Origin: Mauremys mutica | Lineage: Eukaryota; Chordata; Testudines; Geoemydidae | Direction: 5' to 3' | NCBI RefSeq assembly: GCF_020497125.1 | Contig: NC_059072.1 | Span: 55,896,697 to 55,960,696, forward strand | DNA length: 64,000 bases | Translations under genes and position numbers: made by a program | Shown here: one piece after another, positions 36,028 to 46,671 of the stretch | Layout of the letters: each line of letters starts with the position of its first letter | How positions within the stretch are numbered: the stretch's first letter is position 1 | Notes under the pieces: model-generated | Database searches by the model: none | Seen by the model: the letters and a program-made list of their open reading frames with translations, nothing else | Told to the model about the DNA's origin: nothing

Positions 36028-36320
36028 AACTGTAGTAGTATTCTACCCATTTATATTTCTCAGTATTTTGACAAGTGTCTTTAAACAGAATTACTTAAAA
36101 AAGAGACTTGTGTGCATATTTCTTTCTTTCTCAGGCATATGTAAAAGGATAAGAAAAATCAGTTCCCCTTCCCTTGACTGCATGCTAGGTAAAATGTAAA
36201 CATAACAACTAGGGCTGTCGAGCAATTAAAAAAAAATTAATTGTGATTAATCGCACTGTTAAACAATAATAGAATACCATTTATTTAAATATTTTTGGAT
36301 GTTTTTTACATTTTCAAATA

Positions 36321-36521
36321 CACCTCTACCTCAATATAACGCTGTCCTCGGGAGCCAAAAAATCTTACCATGTAATAGGTGAAACCGCGTTATATTGAAC
36401 TTGCTTTGATCCACCGGAGTGCACAGCCCTGCCCCGCCGCACCCCACCCCCGGAGCACTGCTTTACCGCGTTATATCCGAATTTGTGTTATATTGGGTCG
36501 CGTTATATCAGGGTAGAGGTG
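36321..36521. mobile_element. Tc1/mariner-type MITE
   Basis: Inverted ends cacctctacctcaatataac and ...ttatatcagggtagaggtg are flanked by TA on both sides (36319-36320 and 36522-36523). Subterminal gttatat and cgcgttatat repeats are typical of mariner-type MITEs. It interrupts the left arm of the hAT derivative. Confidence 0.85.
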
Positions 36522-36761
36522 TATATTGATTTCAATTACAATACAGAATATAAAGTGTACAGTGCTCACTTTATTTTTATTGCAAATATTTGCACTGTAA
36601 AAAACAAAAGAAATAGTATATTTCAATTCACTTAGTACAAGTACTGTAGTGCAATCTCTTTATAATGAAAGTTGAACTTACAAATGTAGAATTATGTACA
36701 AAAAACCTGCATTCAAAAATAAAACAATGTAAAATTTTAGAGCCTGCACGTCCACTCAGTC

Positions 36762-37243
36762 CTACTTCTTGTTAAGCCAATTGCTCAGACAAACAAGTTT
36801 GTTTACATTTGCAGGAGATAATACTGCCTGGTTCCTGTTTACAATGTCACCTGACAGTGAGAACAGGCATTTTTGTGGCACTGCTGTAGCCAGAATTGCA
36901 AGATATTTATGTGTCAGATGCACTAAAGATTCAACCACCATTCCAGGGGGCATGTGTCCATGCTGATGACGGGTTCTGCTTGATAAGAATCCAAAGCAGT
37001 ATGGACCGACACATGTTCATTATCTGAGTCAGATGCCACCAGCACAAGGCTGATTTTCTTTTTTGGTGGTTCGGATTCTGTAGTTTCCACATTGGAGTGT
37101 TGCTCTTTTAAGACTTCTGAAAGCATGCTCCACACCTCATCCCTCTCAGATTTTGGAAGGCACTTCAGATTCTTAAACCTTCGGTTGAGTGCTGTAGCTA
37201 TCTTTAGAAATCTGATATTGGAACCTGCTCTATATTTGGTCAA
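36762..37243 (-). pseudogene. hAT transposase C-terminal part (minus-strand arm)
   Basis: The frame at 36923-37243 reads LKIATALNRRFKNLKCLPKS and ERDEVWSMLSEVLKEQ, then an acidic, Ser-rich linker ending DTCPLEWW. After a frame change the frame ending at 36762 reads KYLAILATAVPQKCLFSLSG then DIVNRNQAVLSPANVNKLVC. That is the hAT C-terminal dimerisation region, whose usual core is a Pro-x-Glu-Arg-x-Phe-Ser pattern followed by Gly-Asp and Asn-Val. Here the Ser-Glu-Arg part has become Gln-Lys-Cys. The catalytic RNase H-like core is absent, so no activity is possible. Confidence 0.85.
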
Positions 37244-37430
37244 ATCTGCAGTGAAAATGTTCTTAAATCAAACAGCATATGCTGGGTCATCGTCAGAGAC
37301 TACCATAACACAAAATAGATGTCAGAATGCGGGTAAAACCATGGAGCTGGAGACATACAATTGGAGACAAACCTCCACGGAGTTCAGTCACAAATTTAAT
37401 TAATGCTTTTTTTTTTAACAAGCATAATCA

Positions 37431-37651
37431 GCATGGAAGCATGTCCTCTGAAATGATGGTCAAAGCACGAAAGGGTGTACGAATGTTTAGCATATCTGGC
37501 GCTTAAATACTTTGCAATGCTGGCTACAAAAGTGCCATGCAAATGCCTGTTCTCACTTTCTGGTGACATTGTAAATAAGAATAGGGCAGCACTATCTCCT
37601 GTAAATGTAAACAAACTTGTTTATCTTAGCAATTGGCTGAATGAGAAGTAG
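37431..37651 (+). pseudogene. hAT transposase C-terminal part (plus-strand arm)
   Basis: The plus strand reads ACPLK, a stop, then HERVYECLAYLALKYFAMLA, TKVPCKCLFSLSGDIVNKNR and AALSPVNVNKLVYLSNWLNE ending at a TAG (37649-37651). It is the same protein end as the minus-strand arm at 36762-36953 but slightly better kept. The duplicated position in inverse orientation shows that the 3' end of the parent element was doubled, not that two genes exist. Confidence 0.85.
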
Positions 37652-38053
37652 GACTGAGTGGACTTGTAGGCTCTGAAGTTTAAAACAAAATTTTTTTGAG
37701 CGCAGTTATGTAACAATAAAAAATCTACATTTGTAAGTTGCACTTTCACAACAAAGAGATTGCACAACAGTACTTATATGAGGTGAATTGAAAAATACTA
37801 TTTCTTTTGTTTATCATTTTTACAGTGCAAATATTTGTAATAAAAATAATATACACTTTGACTTCAATTACAACACAGAATACAATATATATGAAAATGT
37901 AGAAAAACATCCAAAATATTTAATACATTTCAATTGGTATTCTATTGTTTAACAGTGCAATTAAAACTGTGATTAATTAATGTTTTTAATCATGATTAAT
38001 TTTTAGTTAATTGCGTGAGTTAACTGCGATTAATTGACAGCCCTAATAACAAT

Positions 38054-39879
38054 TGATGTAGCACAGATTACTACTTCATTGCACTGAGAACAGAATATGC
38101 TAGTTCCTTCACCATTGGCATCACAGTAGTGCATCTAACTCTTAACTTATTATTAACAGTAATCTTAATTTTAAATTTATGAAAGATCATCCACTATTTC
38201 TGCTTCTCAAACCCATTCAGTTTAATTCTGTTAGAATGTTAAAGTGATATAACTCAGAGGTTGCAGCAAGTACATCAGCTGTCAACCACAAGAAACTTAG
38301 CATACTTAACCTTTGTCTGAGAGCCTTCCCAAACTATTTCCAGCTGTATCTTTCACACAAATTGTGTGTGTGTGGGTTGTGTAGTAGGGTTTCTTCATCT
38401 CTGAAGAATTTTTCCCACTGTCCACAAAAAAAGTGGGTGCTGAAGCAGATTAGTTTCTGTAGTGATGTAGATGAATGGTGGAGTCCTGTAGCTTAAGTAT
38501 CTGATTAATTGCAATCATTTATTTTCATTCAGAATTAATAGAAAACATCTGCTTAATGATAAAGCCAAGATATATAATTATTTGGGGGGAAAATGTGAAA
38601 TAGTTACCATGAAAGAGACTAAGGAAGGAAGTATGCTAGACAAAAACTCCCTAGATCCAATAGCATTCATTAATCTAAAAATGCTGTTTTGATTTTTTTT
38701 ATCAGCTGCCTTTTTAGGGTTTTTTAATTTATCAACCCCATTCTTGTTAATGCATCCCTATACACCCTTCAATTTTATACTTATAGTAGGCTTGAAAACT
38801 ATAATTGCAGAGACTATCACATAGAAAACATTTAAAGAGATCTTCTGAGAAAAGAAACTTGTCAAATTCTCTACACAACGTATCTGGTACTTATGTACTG
38901 CAGAGTTATTTTCTTTTTCTACCAAACAGGAAGAGAGCTGTGAGCACTCAAAACAAACTTTCCTCTTTGAATTGGCCATATCTCTAGACTCCTGGTTATA
39001 CTAACATTCAGGACTGTTAGCAGATGTGAGGGGTCACACACAAATAAGCAGCTTTTGTTCAAATTAAGATTTTTGTTGGTTCTTTGCAAGGAAGCACCTC
39101 CATCTCCTCTGAACTGCTGTAAATATTGACCCACCTGTAAACATTACACACACATAGGTTAAGATAAAAAGGGAGAAACAACAGTCACTAGACTTCAATA
39201 CTGCTTTGAAGTAACAGGAGAAAAGTAGGGTTCTAAGCACGGCCTTTGCTAAGCCTGAGGTAAAAGAAAGCAGTTTTGTCATAATCCCCTCTGTATAGTG
39301 GTTGTGCTCATCATACTGTAAGTAGCTATATCCCTTGTAGTAGTAAAGTGAATGTAATTTTTAGAGACTACACAGCAGCAGCCATCTGAGAGAGATGCAG
39401 GGCTTTTTGAGCGGATTATTAATGTATTACTATTAGATGTCTCAAAACCCAACTCAGCCAGGACAAGCATTAGCAGGTAAAGTTTCAAAGAAGCTGATCA
39501 CGGTCAGTTCATCTCCTTTGCAGCAGACTTAAGGCTTATTCTTGCAACTACCGAGTAGCCACTCATTGGTACCTTTTTTGAAGACAGTCTGCAGATGGGC
39601 CTAGTGAGGTTTACAAATTTTCTGAAGGCAAGCTCTCTTCTGCCATTAGCTCTTTCTGGTGATAGCAATGCCGCCACATTAGCCCAGTCATATTTTGTCA
39701 TCGGCCATGACACAGCAGCTCCTATAACATCCCGATTAGCTCGCCTTGGTGTGCAACATTTTAGAAAGAGGCTGATCAAACACAGCAGAGAGTTTTGTGA
39801 TCATATGTTACGGATGCCATGGAGGTTGAAGGTGGACTACTTCCCCCCCCACCCCATTGCATCCACAACATCTAGGTCA
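38054..39879. other. Unique DNA, nothing recognised
   Basis: No transposon or exon was recognised. The overlapping frames at 39504-39927 on both strands have no domain and look fortuitous. Confidence 0.5.
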
Positions 39880-39882
39880 CTG

Positions 39883-40141
39883 GGGCTGTGGCTACACTTA
39901 GCGCTTCAAAGCGCTGCCGCGTGCTAAGTGTAGTCAAAGCACCAGCGCTGGGAGAAAGCTCTCCCAGCGCTGTCCGTACTCCACCTCCCTATGGGGAATA
40001 ACGGACCGCGCTGGGAGCCGCGCTCCCAGCGCTGGGGCTTTGACCACACTGGCGCTTTGCAGCGCCGCAATTTGCAGCGCTGGAGAGGGTGTGTTTTCAC
40101 ACCCTGCTGCAGCGCTGCAAATTTGTAAGTGTAGCCAAGCC
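39883..40141. mobile_element. PIF/Harbinger MITE (cagcgctg family), copy 3
   Basis: CTG flanks both sides (39880-39882 and 40142-40144). The inverted ends are gggctgtggctacactta and, in inverse, gggcttggctacacttacaa. The interior is colinear with 29624-29895, including ctctcccagcgctgtccgta and tggggaataacgg. Confidence 0.85.
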
Positions 40142-40144
40142 CTG

Positions 40145-40814
40145 CGAAGCATTCCATGCAGGCAGTCTGGTGAGTCAGAGCTGTTGCCTTTAAGGAACAC
40201 AGATGTTATTCATAGTGTACCATTGCCACTGCTTGCAATCCATAGATAAAACCTGACAGTAATCAGACCAGACTGTCTGGCTCTATGAAACCAAGGGTAT
40301 CCCTTAAATGGTATAAACACTCTGTCCTCTCAGAGTTTCAGCCACTCTTCCCTATGGAAAGCTGGAAGGGTTGAGAGTGCTGTGACTTACACCTTATGAA
40401 GTGAATCCAACTTGTCATAGCTGGTCAAAGTCAGAACTGGGCTGATATGTCCAGTAACAAGGATTGTAAAAAGGCTGGATGCAAGTCTTCCTTTTGTGAC
40501 TGCTGGGAAATCTGACAGATTTTATAGCATAGAATGGGAATGGAATATAAACTCATCACTTCTACACATGCAATTCTGAAAAATCTTAGATCTTAGATAT
40601 TGTAAACAGATTCTGGAAAATTGTGGATAAACAGAAAGCATGGGCAGCACCTGATTATGACAATGTGCAGCTTCCCTATGTATTTCTCTCAACCCTTAAT
40701 GGCAGGTATCACCTCTACAGATCAGTTTTCATGCCCATTCTATTCTCAGCTTCTTTTGCTACAATTTTTTGCTACAATAGTCCTCGACACCTTTCCTCAG
40801 ACTAACTGTGATGT
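40145..40814. other. Unique DNA, nothing recognised
   Basis: No repeat or exon was recognised between the Harbinger MITE and the next DNA transposon. Confidence 0.5.
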
Positions 40815-40820
40815 GAACAT

Positions 40821-41963
40821 TACTCCAGGGAGAATTCTGCGCCGCTGCACATACGCAGAATTTATGTCTCCCCCAGATTTCTTTGCTTCCCCGCAGAAAA
40901 ATGACTTTCTGATGGGGAAGCAAAGGGAACCAACAAGAGCGGTCATGCAACCCTCCCCAGCAGTTTTGGGTGCTCAGGGCAGCTGACAGAGAGGTAAATC
41001 ATGGTGGGGAGTGGGGTGGGACTGGGGAAGACCCAGCTGGTGGCTCTTACCCTGACTTCCTCTTCCTTTGCACGGCATCCAGGGCCATGTCAGCCCCACA
41101 CCCAGATTTCTCCCCTAGGAACCTTTGAAAACTCTCCCCACAATCCTCTCTGCACTTCCTGCACCCATCACTCTTCAGCTGCAGGGGGAGGGATCACTGT
41201 ACAAGGAGCTGCTCCCCCGTCTGTCCAACCCCTGTGCATCCAGACCCCCTTTCCCCCAGACCTTCCCATCGAGCCTCACCCCCTCCCGCACCCAGAACCA
41301 CCCCGACAAGCCCTGCACCTGGACCATCCACACCCAGATCCCCACTGTACCGAGCTCCAACCAGCTGCATTTGGATCCCCACCCCAATGAGCCCCACTCT
41401 CCCATCATCTGGACCCCTCATTGAGCTGCTCACACCCAGACCCCTCCCTGCTGAGCCCCAACCACCTTCACCTGGACCCCTCCCCTGCAGAGTCCCATTA
41501 CCGTTGCACCCAGAGCCCCCCAACAAGGCCCTGTGCTTCCCTGCACCTGGATCCCCCACTGAGCTGCCCACACCCAGATAGCACGACACAGAACCCTGTC
41601 AACTCACACCTGGATCCCCTCACACTAACCCCTTCTACACTTGGTTCCTGCCTTGCTGAACCTGCCTGCCCACACCTGGTGCACCTGGCATGGAGGGGCA
41701 GGGTCCTTGGGTGTTTCTCAGGCAGGCCCAGTCCTTGCGCTGCGTCAGGGTTCAGTGCAGCCTCACTGCTGAGTCTGTGTCCCGGGGCAAGCTGCACAGT
41801 TGATTTCCCACCTCTGTGCAGCCAGTGCTCCCCAAAGCCATGCTGGAGCCTCCACATTTATTTGACAAATAAAATTTGTAAACCTTTAAAATATTGTGTG
41901 CAGAATTTTTATTTTTTTGATGCAGAATTTTTAAATTTTTGGCACAGAATGCTCTCAGGAGTA
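40821..41963. mobile_element. Non-autonomous DNA transposon, superfamily unclear
   Basis: The ends TACTCCAGGGAGAATTCTGC and, in inverse, TACTCCTGAGAGCATTCTGT form an imperfect inverted repeat. The 6-bp sequence GAACAT flanks both sides (40815-40820 and 41964-41969). The interior (about 41220-41680) is a C-rich degenerate tandem array of cctgcacccagaccccc type. On both strands this gives long frames with biased composition (Pro/His-rich or Gly-rich) and no domain. hAT is possible, but the visible duplication is shorter than 8 bp. Confidence 0.7.
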
Positions 41964-41969
41964 GAACAT

Positions 41970-42543
41970 CTCTTCATTAGGAGCAGGATTAACATTTCAG
42001 ACAGGCCATGAAACAGACATCATTTGATAAGGACTTTTTGGTCAGAACGCACCTGGATCAGATGGAGTTCTCTGATCTAGAGAGAAAATGATCATTATAT
42101 ATTACCAATCCTTCCCCACTCGCCTCAATGCACCTTCAAGCCAAGAAATTTGTTCCCTGAAAAATAATATGCTAATATTTCAAAAGCTACTTGTATTCAC
42201 AGAATTGCAAAAATCGACTATACTAAGAGCAGACAGCTCAATTTAATATCTTTCTGCCTACACTGGCAACAGAACAACCTTCCTCTTTGTTTTGCATTTT
42301 TGCACAGATATTCTGACAGATTTATGACCTCTATACAAATCAATTTGAAAGTACCCTCCTTCACATATTACTGTCCACACACATGTAATTATAGCATCAT
42401 ACCAAATACATTTCCTTTCTACATGATACTTATTGCTTCAGTGAATACTCAGACCCAATACTTCCAGGAGCTAAACAAATCAGAGTTTGTGGGATTTTGA
42501 ACTGCTTTTCCATACTGGCATTCTTAGAAAATGGTGCCTCTGG
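41970..42543. other. Unique DNA, nothing recognised
   Basis: No feature was recognised before the target duplication of the LTR element. Confidence 0.5.
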
Positions 42544-42548
42544 AGCAG

Positions 42549-43601
42549 TGTAACAGGTGGGTCCGGGGCTCAACCCTCTGAGGGGAGGAGGGGAGCCACA
42601 CCGGCCCGCTTGTCTCACAGGGGTTCTGTCCTGTCTCTTTAAGGCTAGGACAGGCCCAGGCCCCCTGGTGCAGGGGCTGGGCGACAAACAGTCTAAATAG
42701 GTCTCAGGCCTTTGGTAGCAGGCGGAGCCAGTAACAAACAGTACAGGGGCTCAGGCCTCTTGTGGCAGGCTGAGCCAGTAGCAAACAGTACAGGGGCTCA
42801 GGCCTCTTGTGGCAGGCTGAGCCAGTAGCAAACAGTACAGGGGCTCAGGCCTCTTGTGGCAGGCTGAGCCAGTAGCAAGCAGTACAGGGGCTCAGGCCTC
42901 TTGTGGCAGGCTGAGCCAGTAGCTAGAGGGGGACGACTGCCACCCGTGAGTGGGGTGGCAGGGGGGGACACAGGCCCACCCACTCCACTGTGTCCCGGCC
43001 CGGGGCCCTAGGCAGCGGTCCTCACCGCTGCCGGTCAGTGGGGATCCTGACCGCAACACACTGACATGGGTTCCGTCTGGTCAGCAGCCTGACTGAGGTC
43101 AGCTGCCCCCGGGCCACTTCCACTATCCCCCTCTTGGCCTACCTGGTCCACGGCGTCTCGCCCCGGGAAGTCCCACTGCATGGGCTCGTCCCAACCTGGG
43201 CTGGGGGGTAGGTCTGGTAGGTCCTTAGGGAAGTCCAGCCAATCCTGCCCCGGGGGCTCCTCGGGGTAACAGCATGGCAGCTGGGGCGTTCCCCCGGGCT
43301 CCTCGTCGTAGGTGGCGCGGGGGAGTTCCGGCTGGTCTTCCCAGGAGCGAGGTAGGGTGCTCTCCGTCCAGTCCAGGCAGTCGCTCGGGGCTCCAGTGGT
43401 TCCTCCGGTAGGAGCTCCCTCAGGCAGGTCTGCTCTCCCCGGTGGCTGAGAGCTGACTGAGCTGGGAGGCCCGGCTTTTATTCTTCCGGGTCGCCGCCTG
43501 ACCCTCTGAGGGGCAGGCTCACCCTGCTGTAGCCCCGCCCCTTCCTGTGTCCGGGGCTCACCCCTCTCCGGGGAGGAGGGGAGCCACACCGGCCCGCTAC
43601 A
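42549..43601 (-). repeat. 3' LTR (1053 bp)
   Basis: It is bounded by TGTAACAGG on the plus strand and ...GCTACA. It contains five copies (the first diverged, the last partial) of a 47-bp tandem repeat (about 42700-42925, unit tcaggcctcttgtggcaggc then tgagccagtagcaaacagta) and an AATAAA-type motif on the minus strand near 43480. An open frame from pol runs on into it as far as 43035. Confidence 0.93.
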
Positions 43602-43614
43602 TTCCCCCCCCGTC
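43602..43614 (-). promoter_or_regulatory. Polypurine tract
   Basis: On the minus strand GACGGGGGGGGAA directly precedes the 3' LTR. This is the expected primer site for plus-strand DNA synthesis. Confidence 0.85.
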
Positions 43615-45177
43615 AAGCCTGGCTCCCATACCTTGGGGCCAGGTCCTTCCATCTCCTCAAGGCGGGACAGGAAGTCGGCATTCGCGTGGTCCTTGCCCGC
43701 CCGATGCCGGATGGTAAAGGCATAGGGCTGTAGGGCTAGGTACCACCGCATGATCCGGGGGTTGTTATCCTTCATCCTCATTAACCATTGGAGGGGTGCA
43801 TGGTCCGTGACGAGGGTGAAGGGGGCACCTAGGAGGAAGAATCGGAGGGCGTCACAGGCCCACTTCACCGCTAGGGCTTCTTTCTCGATCACGGAATAGT
43901 TGCGCTCGCGGGGGAATAGCTTCCGGCTGAGGTATATTACTGGATGGTCCCCCCCATCCGCTTCTTGCGACAGGACCGCCCCGACGCCGGTCTTAGACGC
44001 GTCTGTCTGTAGAACAAACGGTTTGTCGAAGTCCGGGCTGTACAGGACTGGTTCCTGGCAAAGGCGGTCCTTCAGGGTCTGGAAGGCCACCTCGCACTCG
44101 GCCGTCCAGCGCACCTGTCGGGGGCTATTTTTCGTGAGGAGCTCAGTTAGGGGTGCGGCAATTGATGCGAATTGCGGAATAAACCGCCGATAATACCCGG
44201 CGAGCCCCAGGAACTGCCGCACTTGGCGTTTCGTCGTGGGTGTGGGACAGTCCGCTAGGGCCTGTACCTTGCCTACCAGGGGTCTGATTCGTCCTCCTCC
44301 CACCGTGTAGCCCAGATAGGTGGTCTCCTGCCATGCGATCCTACATTTCTTAGGGTTGGCGGTCAACCCTGCCTCTCGCAAGGTTCGTAGGACCGTGGCG
44401 ATCCGGTTGAGGTGATCTTCCCAGTGGCGGCTGTAGATTACCACGTCATCCAAGTAGGCGGCCGCATACTCCTGATGGGGCCGCAAGAGGTGGTCCATCA
44501 ACCGCTGGAAGGTCGCAGGGGCCCCATGGAGGCCGAACGGCATTCGATTAAATTGATAAAGGCCTGAGGGGGTAGCAAAGGCCGTTTTCTCTTTGGATGC
44601 TTCGTCGAGTGGGATCTGCCAATATCCTTTGCTCAGGTCCAGGGTGGTAATAAATTGGGCTTCCCCAGGCGGCCCAGGAGTTCGTCCACCCTGGGCATTG
44701 GATAGGCGTCAAACCGCGAGATGGCGTTCACCGACGGAAGTCTATACAAAATCGGCGCGTACCGTCCGGTTTGGGGACCAGCACCACCGGACTGCGCCAT
44801 TCACTGCAGGAAGGCTCGATGACCCCCAAGGCCAACATGGTTCGGACCTCTTCTTCTACCTCCTGCCGCATCCGGTATGGCAAAGGCCGGGTGGTTTCCC
44901 TGATCGTTTTCCCTGGCTCGGTCAGAATCGTGTGACAGGCCCGGGTTGTATACCCCGGGACTGCCGTGAAGGTTTTTTGGAAAGCCTGCAGGAGACAGGT
45001 AGCCTGATTACGCTGCTCTGCCGTGAGCGAGGGGCCTATCGGGGGTTCCTCCACACCCCTTGTCTCGGCCGTGTCCGGGCCCAGTTCGGGCTCAGGCGGG
45101 CAAGGGTCGATCAGTAGGCCCTCTCGGTCACACCATGGCTTTAGCAGGTTGATGTGTTGCCCTGAGGACCTCTTCAA
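43602..45177 (-). pseudogene. pol: pol: reverse transcriptase and RNase H, broken
   Basis: The protein would copy the element RNA into DNA inside gag particles. From 45177 the frame has a linker and then the finger part with LVPKPDGTRRFCIDFRR, ending at a stop at 44728. The palm follows after two frame changes (near 44730 and 44640-44670). The frame from 44543 carries MPFGLHGAPATFQRL, the catalytic box AYLDDVVIYS (about 44455), KCRIAWQETTYLGYTV, the connection FLGLAGYYRRFIPQFA, and RNase H with LQTDASKTGVGAVLSQ (about 43985), the Glu in VIEKEALAV and TDHAPLQWL, ending HANADFLSRL. No zinc-binding or DDE integrase follows. The frame then runs through the polypurine tract into the LTR. Family members normally carry an integrase, so its loss makes this copy dependent on others. 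Confidence 0.9.
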
Positions 45178-46583
45178 ATGAGGGCCAATCTCGCCCCAGA
45201 ATCACAGGATAGGCCAGGCCGGGCGCCAGACCGACGACTACCCGCCGGGTAATGCCTCCCACCGTTAGCTGGGCCCAGGCACTCGGGTAAGGTCGGACAT
45301 CTCCATGGATGCACTGTAATTGTATCGGCGTCAGACGGGGGTCGGCCGGTGGTCCCAGAGTTTGGCGGACCAGGGTCTGGCCGCACCCTGAATCGATCAG
45401 GGCCTGTGTGGTCTGGTTCTCAACCGTCACCGGGATTATCAGCTTGGGGGCCTCCGCCCGGCGGGCCCGGCCGGCCCCTACGTAAACCTTCCCGAAACTG
45501 CAATCCATCTCAGGACAGTCTCGTTGTACATGTCCTGCTTTCCCACATCTAAAGCAGGGACCGAGCTCAGGGCGTCCACTCCGGGGAAGGCTTGTTCTGG
45601 TACTTCGGGGGGGGCTCCGCCGGACCTTGGGCGCTCCCTGGGTGAAGGCCGGGGTAGTCAGCCGGGGGGCTGCTTCCCAGCAGGGTTCCCTGTCGGGGTC
45701 CCGGCCCGTGATCTGGGCCTCGTGGGTGGGGCATGTTCGACGCCCTCTTCTCGTCCCGGGGTCGTTCGGGCCCGAGGTAGGTGGCCGGAAGGTGGGCCCT
45801 ATCGAGGCTTCAGCAGCCAGGAAGCCCTCCATGAGCGCGACGGCGTCCGCTAAGGTCTTCGGTCGGTGGCGGAGTACCCAGGCCCTGCCTTTGGCCGGCA
45901 GGGTGTGAACAAACTGCTCCAACACCACCTGCTCGGTGACCTCCTCCGCCGTCCTGACGTCTGGCTGCAGCCACCTACGGCAGGCCTCCTTCAGGGTCTG
46001 GGCCACCATCCGGGGACGGGCTCCCGCCGGGTAGGTATGTCGCCTGAATCGCTGCCTAAACGTCTCCGGGCTAATGTCCAAAGCGTCTAGGACTGCAGCC
46101 TTCACGCGGTCGTAGTCGCGGGCTTCTTCGGTCGCCAGCCCCCGGTAGGCTGCTTGGGCCGTCCCGGTCAAATAGGGGGCCAGCAAGGTGGCCCACTGGT
46201 CTCTTGCCCATCCCGCCACGAGGGCCACCCGCTCAAAAGTGACCAAGAAGGCTTCCGGGTCGTCATCTGGGCCCATCTTGGTCAGACGCAGGGGGGTCGC
46301 CAGACGCGGACCCCCCCCCCGTGTCCTCCCCTGCGGGCCATTCAGCGGGGCGGGGGGCGGGCCCGAGGAGGTGCTGCAGCTGGGTCCCAAGCTGCTGCAC
46401 CAGCTGCTGTTGCTGCTCTAGTTGAGCTACCTGTTGCTGTTGCTGCTGCTGGAGCTGGGCTGCGTCTCGCTGCCGCTGCTGTTCCAGCTGGGCGGCATGC
46501 TGTTGCTGCTGTTGTAGGAGCTGAGCCGTCTGTTGCCGCTCCTGGCTTTCCACCAGCAGCTGGAACAGCCGGTCAGTCTCCAT
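45128..46583 (-). pseudogene. gag: gag-protease with SCAN-like capsid, frameshifted
   Basis: Gag packages the element RNA. The natural start is probably 46583 (METDRLFQLLVESQERQ), followed by a Gln-rich coiled segment encoded by CAG/CTG-type repeats. A one-base slip in a run of C on the plus strand (46308-46320) separates this from the 420-residue frame at 45128-46390. That frame has a SCAN-like capsid region (residues about 41-195, with [14 protein letters not shown] and ACRRWLQPD), a CCHC zinc knuckle [14 protein letters not shown] (279-292) and an aspartic protease with the catalytic [10 protein letters not shown] (331-340) and a later VILGRDW. The stop at 45128 overlaps the start of the pol frame by about 50 bases, which may be a natural frameshift site or a mutation. 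Confidence 0.9.
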
Positions 46584-46650
46584 CTTCCTGGCTAAGAGGG
46601 GCGGTCCGCCGCCCTCTCACCGGCCCCTTCTCACAGGGGCAAGGGATCAC

Positions 46651-46669
46651 GGTCCCTGATCAGGTGCCA
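46651..46669 (-). promoter_or_regulatory. Primer-binding site
   Basis: On the minus strand TGGCACCTGATCAGGGACC starts two bases after the 5' LTR. It begins with TGG, as a site pairing with a tRNA 3' CCA should. I could not name the tRNA with confidence. Confidence 0.6.
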
Positions 46670-46671
46670 CT

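Larger units (their letters stand above)
36210..38045. mobile_element. hAT derivative with two inverted transposase 3' ends
   Basis: The ends TAGGGCTGTC and GACAGCCCTA are flanked by ATAACAAC (36202-36209) and ATAACAAT (38046-38053), an 8-bp duplication with one change. Inward of each end the same roughly 700-bp sequence appears in opposite orientation: an AT-rich tail with repeated attaatcg-type motifs, then the untranslated end, then the hAT transposase C-terminus. The left arm is read on the minus strand and the right arm on the plus strand. The middle (about 36960-37400) holds a further stretch of transposase belonging to the minus-strand arm. A mariner-like MITE sits in the left arm. Confidence 0.85.

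Noticed and set aside
41001..42011. Plus-strand Pro/His-rich frames (up to 196 codons)
   Set aside because: They arise from the C-rich minisatellite of a DNA transposon and continue past the element end without any gene signal.
42700..42925. Regular 47-bp repeats resembling a CRISPR array
   Set aside because: Repeats are directly adjacent without spacers and lie inside an LTR of a eukaryotic retrotransposon.
44593..45117. 174-codon plus-strand frame
   Set aside because: It is antisense to the reverse transcriptase coding region.
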